From assembly GCF_024323335.1 (NCBI RefSeq), contig NC_066581.1, positions 297,932,536 to 297,996,535 on the forward strand: a stretch of DNA of 64,000 bases, given 5' to 3'. Each line of letters starts with the position of its first letter. Positions within the stretch are counted from its first letter, which is position 1. Positions 10,861 to 20,773 of the stretch are shown here, piece after piece. The notes below the pieces were generated by a model that was not told where the DNA came from, ran no database searches, and was given only the letters and a program-made list of their open reading frames with translations. The translations under genes and the position numbers were made by a program. Source of the stretch: Lathyrus oleraceus. Lineage: Eukaryota > Streptophyta > Magnoliopsida > Fabales > Fabaceae.

Positions 10861-11868
10861 TGTAAGAACAAAGTTGGTTCTACAATGTATCTCTAAGATT
10901 TTGATGATAACAAAGGATGAAACAAAAATGGTACCCTAACGAAATTTTTCTTAAGTGTGCAGGACTCTGATCGAACAATCAGATAGATAAAAGCATCAGA
11001 TACAGAATCCAGCAATCAGATGCTAACTCAGAGGAAATGCGTGTAGAAGGTTCTGACTCTGATCAATGCATGTACTAGCAAAACAGAAAGAAGTCATAAA
11101 CTCTGTTAAAGAGATTGGATCCAGACTCTGAATCTGAAGAAGTCAAAAGTATAGAGAAAATCTGACTTGGTCAGATAGAAGCAACCTCTGAAGTTTGAAC
11201 TCTGATTAACAAGACTCTGATACAGATTCACCATCTCAGAACGCGTAACCATGAAGAAATCTGTTTTTAGAAAGAAACTATTTCTAGAAGGAAATTATAA
11301 CGCACTCAAAACCATTTTAGAAAGAAACAAGGAGAGTAATAACAATAAAAATTCTTCAATGACCAAGGTCCTGTCATCACTCAACGACTCTCTCAAACTC
11401 CTATATAAAGGACGAAATATTTTACAAGAGAATACACCTGAGACACACAAGAATTTAAAAACTCTCATTCATCCTCTCTTACCTTTTCACGAGTTGTTGC
11501 TCTTACGTGAAAAATTGTTGTTCTTATAATTCTGTAATATTTGCTTTTTGTTAGAAGAACGTTGCATTACAAATCATATTTTTGTTAAGATACTTCCTCA
11601 AGTGACTCTGTGCAGTCTGAATACTTGAGAGGGCTAAGGGATTATTCTCTTAGACAATTGTTTGTGTAATCTTTCAAGATTAGTGGATTAAGTCCTTTTT
11701 GAAGGCGAAATCACCTTGGCCGGGTGGACTGGAGTAGCTTTGAATTTCAAGCGAACCAATATAAAATTTTGTGTCAATCTGTTTATATTATGTGTGTGCC
11801 TAAACTGTCAAAAAGATTTTATTTTCCAAAACAATTCAAACCCCCTTTCTTGTTTTTCTCTACCTTCA
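10861..11868 (+). repeat. copia (Maximus/SIRE) 3' LTR, 1008 bp
   Basis: It begins tgtaagaacaaagttgg directly after the PPT and ends ctctaccttca. The length is usual for the lineage. The 5' LTR is outside the window, so the boundary rests on the PPT and on continuation of minus-strand Ogre LTR sequence at 11869. The presumed target duplication on this side is aattt (11869-11873). Confidence 0.85.
11402..11409 (+). promoter_or_regulatory. TATA box of copia LTR (TATATAAA)
   Basis: TATATAAA in the middle of the LTR, followed by ggacgaaatat. It is a plausible promoter for the element transcript. Confidence 0.6.
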
Positions 11869-14690
11869 AATTTTACCAAATTAAGATCATTCATTCATTT
11901 TGGGAGATGGAATGTACATTCCATCAATCCCCTAAATCCAATGATCTTAACCTAGCAAAGTCAAATTAACCTTGACCAAGGCCCAACAACACAAGTCAAA
12001 CTTACAAAGTCAATCAAAATGGCTCAACACAATTATTTTGCATTTATTCAATTTAAAAAAAATACTAAATATAATGCATTAAATTAAATATGGTTGGTCA
12101 ATTTCCTAAAACCTCATCAAAACACCAAAGAAATGCCCATGAGATTTATCATAGGTCAAACAAGGTCAAAGGACCTTGGAGAAAAAATTTCAGAATTTTT
12201 GGAAACTTAAAAGTATTTTTAAATAATTAAAAATAATCACAAAATCAATTAAATCATGAAAAATATTAATAATGATCCAAAAAACAATTTTAATTCAAAA
12301 CATGAAAGAGGATTTTATTTAAAAAAAATTGGTGAAACTCTCATATTTTTTGGATCAATATTAAAATTAATATGAATTAATGAAAATCAAAGGAATAAAA
12401 TGAAAATCAAAAAATACAAAAAAAACGTGGACCACTTGATCTCCCTCATTAATTGAGGTGGCAGATCAAGTGGACACAAATGCGCGTTCCATGATGGAAC
12501 TTAGTCAGCATGCCACACAACTGGTCCTCCAAACCAACGCTTGTGATTAAAATATTTTAAACTGGATCAATGGTTCAGGACCACACCACATCATTACCGG
12601 AGAAAAGCGCCGGTCGTCTTCTCAGGTGACCTTGGCCGGACTGGTCCAATCATTACCATGACATAAATGAAAAAGGAGGACATGATCTGAAAGAAAAAAT
12701 GGCGTATAGCACGAATCTGACCTAAATTTTAACTAACTCCAAATATATAGAAAGATACGAGGAGTTAAATTTTGAGATGTGTCAACTGAGTTGCTTCGAT
12801 TTGACCTCAAAGCAACTCAATCTTCTTGCCTACATTGGTAGGACTTCAGACAACCAAAGATCCAAGAGAATTGATGAGAATTGAGTGAGAATCGAAGGGA
12901 AGAAAAAATCTGGAAAATACCTTCAATGTTGTGTAGAACTTGATCTCTCTTGTTGGAATTCTTGTTTGATCTTGCTCCAACAGCTTACAGAAGTGGATTA
13001 GGAATGGTAAAAAGCTTTGGATCCTTGAGTTTTTGAATCTCCAAACAGTGAGATTCAAACTCAATTTTCAAGTGAAAATTATCAGGTTTTCCTTTGAATT
13101 GTGAGGGTTTGAAGAGTGGAGGAAAAACTGGCGCGCAAGGATCCTCTCAAATGAGCTCAGATGGTCTCTATTTATAGCAAATTCAAGTGTTATTTGCACA
13201 TTTGCAATTTCTTCCAAATTTGGCAATGTCATGTTCAAGCCTGCATGGGCGTGTACAAGCCCATGAAGGAATGCACTAAGGCCCAAAACCAACTGAAATG
13301 AGGTCTGAATCAAGCTTGATTTGCAAGGCAATGTGAAATGATCATTTGAAGTTTTGATTTTACCAATTGATGTAGGCCTGTTAACACCATGCACAACCGT
13401 AGCAAACTTGATCCAAAATGAATGAATTAGGAATCTTTGGAAATCTTAGATCAAGAGGAACAACTCTTATGTTGAACAATTTTCCATTTGGAACTTGTAT
13501 CATGGTGAATTTTGAGGTGGAAGTTTGGAAATTTCAACATGTTCGAAAATTTTCTGTGTCAAGTCATATACTTCAATGTTCCACCTTACTAAACTTTTTA
13601 TGTGAGCTCCAAATGAGAATAGTGCCTTCATAAAAGTTGTAGCTATTTCAAAAACCTTCAAAATGGTCACCCATTTGACATCATTTGGATTTATAATGAA
13701 AGAGTTATGCATTTTTTAAGTTGAGGAAAATCACTTGTTCAATGGTATTGGTCCAAAATGACCTATAATGTATCCTCATATCACATGCTCATAAAAGTTG
13801 ATTTAGCTTTAACTACAAACACCAAAGTTTAAGTAGACATCTTAAATTTGATTGTGCAACTTGGAAATCTTTAATCTCATAAACATTGAGCAAGTTATGG
13901 CCTTGGGAAGTTGACTTTCAAATTAGGGTTTAGACAAAATGGCCTATAATGTTTCAACATGGAAAGTGACTTTCCAAGCAAAATTATCTCTATACCTAAA
14001 AATGAAAGTTGTTTGTAATGTCATTTATAGTAACTTTGATCTTGGAATCCTTTTCGTGTGGTGAAAATTGTAGGATATAGGGTCTACGGAGACCCAGTTT
14101 TGATCAGATGAATTCATCTGGCCAACCACCCTCAACCAACTTGCTAACTTGCAATTCTCTTGACTTTTTAGGCTTATGGTAGATCATATATGCATAAGAT
14201 GATGAATTTTGACGTGCCCCTTGAGAAATTTGATCAATTGATGAGGAAGCTTGTTGAAGAAGTTACTCAAGATACCTAGACAAACTAAGGTTTCTAAGGC
14301 AAGCCAACTCCTAACTCTTGAATAAATCTTGATCAAAATAACATGCAAAGATCATTGGGACTCATATATGATGCTTAGAGACATTATGGATCATTCCTTG
14401 GTTGTGCTCTTAGCTATGAGGGTCTTAAACCCTAGATATGAACTTGATAAATCAATGGTGATCATGTCCTACCTACAAAAGAGTTAGGAAAATACAAAGA
14501 CATATTTTTGGTATTTTGGTTAGTGAAATGATAATATACAAGTATGATACAATCACATGGTGCTTGGTGATTTCTCCTAAAACAAAGCCCAATGAAATAG
14601 GGGTAAGGAGGATGCCAAGGTATGATCCCAATGCTAATGCATATGATGAAATTGCATGAGGGATCTTAGGGTCAAAATTGGGGTCTTACA
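11869..14690 (-). mobile_element. Minus-strand Ogre LTR (element E), first 2.8 kb
   Basis: Read on the minus strand it begins tgtaagaccccaattttgac at 14690. It follows the same sequence as the B LTR up to about LTR base 2820, where the copia element is inserted. No PPT precedes it at 14691, so it is a 5' LTR or a solo LTR. The remainder should lie left of the window beyond the copia element. It is flanked at 14691 by the 3' UTR of element B, in which it is inserted (presumed duplication atatt). No genes are visible; the short open frames are chance. Confidence 0.88.
13169..13176 (-). promoter_or_regulatory. TATA box of minus-strand Ogre LTR E
   Basis: TATAAATA on the minus strand at LTR base 1515, corresponding to base 1517 in the B LTR. 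Confidence 0.65.
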
Positions 14691-15827
14691 ATATTCATCC
14701 TAACCGATGATGAATTTTCTCCTCTTTGCGGTCTTCTGCCCAGTAGCCGGTAGTTGTAAATCCTGTTTCTCCTTGCTGAGTCTATCCTTGATATGTTCAT
14801 CCTAATCGGTGATGGATATTCTCTCTTTGGTATTCTATCTAGTAACCGATATATATAATTCCTACTTTTTCAGGCAGTTTATCCTTGATATGTTCATCCT
14901 AACCGATGATGGATATTCTTCCTCTGAGTCTATCCTTGATATGTTCACTTTAACCAGTGACAGATATTCACTCTTTTTGGTATTCTATCCAGTAACCGAT
15001 AGATATAATTCCTACTTTTTCAGGTAGTTTATCCTTGATATTTTCATCCTAACCGATGACGGATATTCTTCCTCTGAGTCTATCCTTGATATGTTCACTT
15101 TAACCAGTGACATATATTCTCTCTTTTTGGTCTTCTGCCAAATAACCGGTAGTTGTAAATCCTATTTGATATTTTCCCCACTAGGCTATTCTTACCTAGT
15201 GACCAGTAATGAATACACCTCCTTGTTCCTCAGCGGGTCATCCTTGATATGTTTACCCTAGTCGGTAACGGATGCCTCTCTGTCAGAGTATATTATCTTC
15301 CTACCCAGTAACCGGTAATAGATAATATGCCTTTGGTACTCCTGTGTTGAAGATTATCCTTCCCCAGTTGAGTATGAGTGCGTATTTCCTCAGTGAAGTC
15401 ACTAATCCCCTGTTTGGTATGAGTATTTCAGGTTTGTTCTGATTTACCCATTTCCCCTGCAGACTTTGCTTTATCCTCAACCCAGTCTTTCCATTGATTT
15501 ATTTTTATGGAATTTTTCTCTTGTGTCTCCAGCAGTTTTCGAGTCGTAGCCTGGCCTACGCATAACTATTTATTACCCCTAGAGTATCTGTGTCCCCAGT
15601 GAGTTTTCCTTATGGAATCCACTATGCTCCTGTGGACTTTCAGTCTCTCTGATTTCTTTTCCTTTGCGGAAATATATTCCCCGCAGAGATCATTTTAACA
15701 TTCATATCATATGCATCATGAGGTCTCTAAGGAACCAAAATTTGTTTCTATATGTTGTTATTTTAGTCCACTCTACTGAGTAGATGCAAAAAATTTAACC
15801 TTCACATCCTCAGTTAGAATGTCCTTA
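14691..15827 (+). other. Ogre 3' UTR with imperfect tandem repeats
   Basis: Noncoding and pyrimidine-rich, lying just before the PPT. It carries many degenerate repeats of a motif resembling ccttgatatgttcatcctaa, with ggatattc and agtaaccggta companions. Ogre 3' UTRs are known to be hypervariable and to give rise to satellite repeats in pea and relatives. Confidence 0.75.
14790..15175 (+). repeat. Tandem repeats of about 150 bp in Ogre 3' UTR
   Basis: The phrase ggatattcttcctctgagtc occurs at 14911 and 15061, exactly 150 bases apart. A shortened unit precedes these and a diverged one follows. Within each unit are two related sub-repeats containing gatatgttca plus an accgatga or accagtga box. 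Confidence 0.8.
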
Positions 15828-15839
15828 AATAGGGGCAGC
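15828..15839 (+). promoter_or_regulatory. Ogre B polypurine tract
   Basis: The purine-rich aaataggggcagc stretch lies directly before tgtaagacccc, the LTR start. This fixes 15840 as a 3' LTR boundary. Confidence 0.85.
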
Positions 15840-16659
15840 TGTAAGACCCCAACTTTGACCCTAAGATCCCTCATGCCATCTCATCATATGCATTGGCATT
15901 GGGATCACACCTTGCATTCCTCCTTACCACTCATTCATTGGGTTTGCATTGGGAGAGATCACCAAGCACATTTGATTGTATCATGCTTTTTTTTCATTAT
16001 TTACTAAAAAAAATACCAAAGATATGTCAATGTATAGTTTAACTCTTTTGTAGGTAGTGTGTGGGCTCACATATGCTCCATCAAGCTTATATCTATGGTT
16101 TGAGACCCTCAATGCAAGGATACCAATCAAGAAATGGTTCACAATGGCCTTAGACATCATATATGGATCCCCATGATCTTCACATATCATTTTTATCAAG
16201 AATTCTTCAAGAGTTTGAAGCTTGTTTGCCTTCGAAGCCCTAATTCATCTGGATATCTTGTGTGACTTCCTCAGCAAGTTTCTTCAACATGTGAGAAAAT
16301 ATTTCAAGGTATACTTCAATATACATAATCCAACACATATATGATCCTCCATGAGTCCCAAAAATCAAGATAATGTTAAGCTAGCAAGATGGTTCATGGT
16401 GGTTGACCAGAGAAAGTCAACTGGTCAAAACTGGGGTTCCCTAGACCCTGTCTCCTATAAATTTTGTCATATGAAAATTATTCCAATAGAAACTTTACTC
16501 CTTATGACATTCCAAACAAATTTCATGTTTAAGTCAAGAGCTAGTTTTTCTTTGAAAGTCATCTTTTATGGTGAAAGATTATAGGTCATTTTGTCTAAAC
16601 CCTAGTTAGGAGGTCAACTTCCCAAGACCATAACTTGATAATTGTTTATTAGATGAAAG
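15840..16659 (+). repeat. Ogre B 3' LTR, first part (820 bp)
   Basis: It starts tgtaagaccccaactttgac after the PPT. It ends at ...gatgaaag, where the Athila element is inserted, and continues at 29211. No genes seen. Confidence 0.9.
16655..16659 (+). repeat. Target site duplication of Athila element, left (gaaag)
   Basis: A perfect 5-bp copy of 29206-29210. The uninterrupted Ogre sequence (atgaaagccatt) is seen at the corresponding place in the solo LTR near 37740. Confidence 0.95.
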
Positions 16660-17060
16660 TGATCACACTAAAATTTACGTATTTTCGACTCCGATTTCAC
16701 ATGCATTCTAGCTGTTTTATTATCATTTTGTTGTGTTATTACTGTGTTTTCCTTTGTTTTCAGGTTTTTACTTTAATCGGAGCCCCGATCGAGAAAAGGA
16801 GCGAAAAAGGGCTAAAAACCCTAAAATTCAGCATTTTGTGCTTATGGCCTACCCAATGGCGGGCGCCACAGACCAAGCCATGACGTGTCAAACTCAACTT
16901 CCCTCAACTCCCACGTTTCCCCACTACATCCACTAAGGCGCCTCACTTTGGCCTTGTGGCGGGCGCCATGGCCTTGTGGCGGGCGCCACAAGAGGAAAAA
17001 CGGTTCCCTCCTATTTTCAAGTTGAAGGGCATCCAAGTCATTTCCACCTTTTTACTTGCT

Positions 17061-17068
17061 TATAAATA
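17061..17068 (+). promoter_or_regulatory. TATA box of Athila 5' LTR
   Basis: TATAAATA at LTR base 402. The 3' LTR has the same box at base 252, which differs by exactly the 150-bp deletion. Confidence 0.7.
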
Positions 17069-17330
17069 GAAACACGAATTCACTTTTACAATCATCCAAA
17101 CTTAGAGAAGAGGCAAACTCAGAAGCAAATTTGTTTAACTTAGGCATATATTCAGTATTTTATAGTGGTAATCGCTTCGCATTGGAGTGTTACCACAATT
17201 GTGTCATCAAGTCTGTGATAGAGTCTGTAATCGAGTTTGGAGCACTTTGGAAGGGAGTTAATCCTGCCGCCATTTTCTTTTCCGCATTGCAATTTACTCA
17301 GCCCTCCGATTGGAGCAGGTTTTTATTACT

Positions 17331-17602
17331 CGCCTTTACTTTATTTATTTCCCGCACTCGCTTTTACTTTATTTATTTCCCGTACTCGCTTTTGCTTTAT
17401 TTATTTACCGCACTCGCCTTTACTTTATTTATTTCCCGCACTCGCTTTTACTTTATTTATTTCCCGCACTCGCTTTTACTTTATTTATTTCCCGCACTCA
17501 TTTTTACTTTATTTATTTCTCGCACTCGCTTTAAATTATTGACTTTTCGCACTCGCACTACTTTTATTTATTTTCCGCGCTCGCACTACTTTTATTTATT
17601 TT
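17331..17602 (+). repeat. 28-bp tandem array in Athila 5' LTR
   Basis: About ten units of the type cgctttta-ctttatttattt-cccgcact. Because 28 is not a multiple of 3, all three forward frames stay open and give look-alike open frames rich in Phe, Leu and Tyr. These are artefacts of the repeat. Confidence 0.93.
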
Positions 17603-18394
17603 AATGCACTTTTACTTTACCATGTCTAGCTAAATTTATAAGGTTAGAATGTAAGGATCATAATTGAACCGATAATCCGTACAATTGTTCGTAGAAACAC
17701 TTAAGGGCTATTTTAACTTTCAAATTAAGTTTTCCCGCACTTCAGTTCCATTGGGTAAGATCGAAAGTCGTCCAACGTCTATTTAAACTTAATTGTTTTT
17801 AACTATTTCAAAAACAGCGAAATCGCTTTGTCTAGTTCATTAGGAGTTTTTAACACTAAGAAGAAAAGAGATTTTAAAACTATTTTCGGACGCGTTTATA
17901 AGTTTAGAGTCTGGTTCGTAAGAACCTCTTTTGGTTAAGAAGTCCAGGTTATAATACTTTTCGACTTAGTCAAGATACTATATTTCTTAAAAATAGGTTT
18001 ACTACTCTAACGCAATGTGCGCCTTTTTATAAATGACAATAAGAGGGTTTGATTAGGGAGTACAACTCGGTTCTGAATACGCGAAAGCGACAGTTCCTAT
18101 TAAATTAGTTCTTTTCAAAGTAGGAAACACTGCCCATAAGTAGCTCTACTAGCAAGTACTTGGATTATCAATTAATTACGTGAATTACATTCGACCCTGT
18201 CTTTATCAATTATAAATCTCTATTTCAACACTTTACTTTTCATTGCACGCTACAAAAACACTTATTCCGATTGCCTTTGATAAACACCATAACGACAAAT
18301 AACGATAGATTGACACTTGGTCTCTGTGGATTCGATAATCTTTTATATTACTCTGACGCGTTCGTATACTTGCGAAAAACACGCATCAAGTTTT

Positions 18395-18412
18395 TGGCGT
18401 CGTTGCCGGGGA
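18395..18412 (+). promoter_or_regulatory. Athila primer binding site
   Basis: The sequence tggcgtcgttgccgggga lies six bases after the LTR. It differs by one base from the tRNA-Asp 3'-end complement used by Athila elements (cgc in place of cgt). Confidence 0.85.
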
Positions 18413-18584
18413 CCAATTTCGTCAAATTTCATTTTCCTGTTGTTATATCGTTTAGACTTAGGTTATTTCCCGCCGGTCGATGCAAAGAACTCGCAGCACC
18501 GGAAGTTTAAGTTTAGTATACTCTCTGGCGGAACCTGAACGTTACGCTCGCGCGTATTTATTCTTTCATAGAATTAAGAGAGCT

Positions 18585-20773
18585 ATGGCCGAAGATCAAA
18601 ACCAAAGACCTCTTAAGGACTTCACTCAACCATCTAATGAAGAACCTAGTTCTAGTATAGTAAACCCAACCATACCAGCTAATAATTTTGAACTTAAACC
18701 ATCCCTATTGCAACTAGTGCAACAAAGACAATTCGCGGGTCTCGCTACCGAGAATCCTAACCAGCATTTAAAAATATTTCTTCAATTAGCAGATACTTTT
18801 AAAACCAATGGAGCTTCTTCTGAGGCAATACGTTTAAGATTATTCCCTTTTTCCCTCAGAGATAAAGCCCTATCATGGTTAGATTCCCTTCCACCCAATT
18901 CCATTACGACTTGGGATAACCTTAGGAGAGTTTTTCTTGCTAGATATTTTCCCCCGAGTAAGACCGCCGTTCTTCGAAACCATATAACTAGATTTACCCA
19001 AAACCAAGGAGAATCGCTGTTCGAAGCTTGGGAGAGATATAAAGAGTTGTTACGAGCATGCCCACATCATGGCTTAGAAAATTGGTTAATCATTCAAACC
19101 TTCTATAATGGACTTCACTATAACACAAAGATGACCATCGACGCTGCCGCAGGCGGTGCTCTGATGAACAAACCTTATCCTGAACTAGTGCCCTCATTGA
19201 AGATATGGCTCAAAACAATCAATCATGGGGAGTCGAACGAGCGACAGTTGAGAAGAAGGAAGCCCAAGGAGGAGTGCATGAACTAAGCTCTATAGACATG
19301 ATGCAAGCTAAAATGGACGCATTAGCCCTCAAGGTCGAGCATATGTGCATAAACCCGAATACTGTATCCGCAGTTTCGTCGGATTGTGAGATATGTGGAA
19401 CCAAAGGACACCAATCCGCTGAATGCAGTCTATTGAACGAAACCCACTCCGAGCAAGTGAACTACACCCAAGGGAACCCATATTCAAATACCTATAACCC
19501 TGGATGGAGGAATCACCCGAACTTCTCCTATAAAAACAATAACCCTATTCAAAATAATGCACCTCCGAGACCTAGTTATCAAGCCCCTAGATCAAATACA
19601 CCTATGCAACCTGTACCACCAAAGCCGAGCCTTGAGAAAATTATGGAAAATTTTATCACCGCTGAAACCCAACAAAACAAGGAGTTCATGAACCAAAACA
19701 TTCATGTTAACGAATTGATTACTCAGTTAGGAACCAAGGTTGACCAAATAGTTACTCATACCAAGATGCTTGAAACCCAGATCTCCCAGGTAGCTTTAAA
19801 CCAAGCCCCTCAGACTACACCTGGAGGACAATTCCCTGGACAACCTCAACAAAATCCGAGAGGACAAGCCAATGCCATTACGCTACGAAGTGGGAACGCT
19901 TATGATGAGCCACCAAACCCAAGATTGAGTGAACCCGAAACTTCTAAGGAATGTACCAAACCCCCGGACGAAGTAAAGGAACCAGAGGAATCTGAAAACC
20001 AGAATGGTCCAGAGAAAGGAGAAGAACCTAAAGATAAAATTTACGTACCGCCCCCGCCATATAAACCACCTATACCATATCCGCAAAGACTCAAACAAAC
20101 CCAACCCAATAAACAATATCAAAAATTTATTAAAATTATAGAAAAACTTCATGTAGAAATCCCTTTCATAGAAGCCATCACCCAAATACCTTCTTATGCA
20201 AAGTTTCTGAAAGACATCCTTACCAACAAACGTAGACTTGACGATCCAAAGCCTTTGGAATGTAATACTATTTCTGAGGACAAATTAGCAAAGAAAGATA
20301 AAGATCCTGGAAATTTCTCCATTCCTTGCCTTTTGGGTAATCATGTCATCGAAAAAGATTTTCTAGACTTAGGAGCTAGTGTGAGCTTAATGCCTCTAGC
20401 AGTTTGCGAGAGATTAAACTTAGGAAAATTACAACCCCCTAAGATGTCACTTCAGTTAGCCGATAGATCTGTCAAATATCCGATAGGAATTTTAGAAGAT
20501 GTCCTTGTTAGGATAGGTCAATTATTTATCCCTACTGATTTTTTCGTCATGGACATCAAAGAGGACAATGAGATACCAATCCTTCTAGGTAGACCATTCT
20601 TATCGACTGCAGGAGCCATAATAGATGTCAAGAAAGGAAAGTTGACATTTGAGGTAGGTGACGAGAAAATAGAATTTATACTTTCGAAATTTCTTATGGC
20701 ACCTGTGATGGGAGACTCGTGTTATACCTTAGATATCATTGATGAATGTGTTAGAGAATTAGAACAAAAATAA
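18585..20773 (+). pseudogene. Athila gag-protease
   Basis: Gag starts at ATG 18585 (MAEDQNQRPLKDF). The capsid-like part runs to about 19200 (FPFSLRDKALSWLDSLPP, TTWDNLRRVFLARYFPPSK, FEAWERYKELLRACPHHG). A one-base frameshift near 19190-19200 moves the reading into the next frame (IEDMAQNNQSWGVER). A zinc knuckle CEICGTKGHQSAEC (C-x2-C-x4-H-x4-C) lies near 19387. A Pro/Gln-rich linker follows, then the retropepsin-like region with DLGASVSLMPLAVCERL (near 20369), where DLGAS stands for the usual DTG/DSG as in other Athila proteins, and ILLGRPFLSTAG. TAA at 20771-20773 interrupts the frame just before RT, which continues in the same frame. Confidence 0.88.

Larger units (their letters stand above)
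1..11868 (+). mobile_element. Ty1/copia SIRE/Maximus-like retrotransposon, left end outside window
   Basis: The 3' part of a copia element. In order it shows integrase (to 1029), RT-RNase H (from 5896), an intergenic spacer, an extra ORF downstream of pol, a polypurine tract and a 3' LTR (10861-11868). Integrase before RT is the copia order. The long extra ORF after pol, with a C-terminal coiled coil, is the known hallmark of the SIRE/Maximus lineage. Gag, protease, PBS and the 5' LTR lie left of the window. The element is interrupted at 1035-5895 by an Ogre solo LTR. It sits inside a minus-strand Ogre LTR that resumes at 11869. Several stops and frameshifts make it non-functional. Confidence 0.9.
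16660..18388 (+). repeat. Athila 5' LTR (1729 bp)
   Basis: It runs from tgatcac to acgcatca. Contents are a TATA box at 17061, an array of 28-bp units (17331-17602), and two copies of ggccttgtggcgggcgcca at 16950 and 16970. It is 150 bases longer than the 3' LTR because the 3' LTR lacks the segment between about 16893 and 17045. Short open frames here are not genes. Confidence 0.93.

Noticed and set aside
14691..15839. Possible satellite array independent of retrotransposons.
   Set aside because: It ends exactly in a PPT and Ogre LTR start, so it is the element's 3' UTR; independent amplification cannot be judged from this window.
17056..17604. Overlapping long open frames with repeating FIYFPHS/LFPALAF-like protein (also 27948-28446).
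   Set aside because: They arise from the 28-bp tandem array in the Athila LTRs, open in all three frames because 28 is not divisible by 3. No codon bias or known domain.
19883..20185. Aromatic-rich minus-strand open frame resembling a membrane protein.
   Set aside because: Antisense of the Pro-rich linker of Athila gag.
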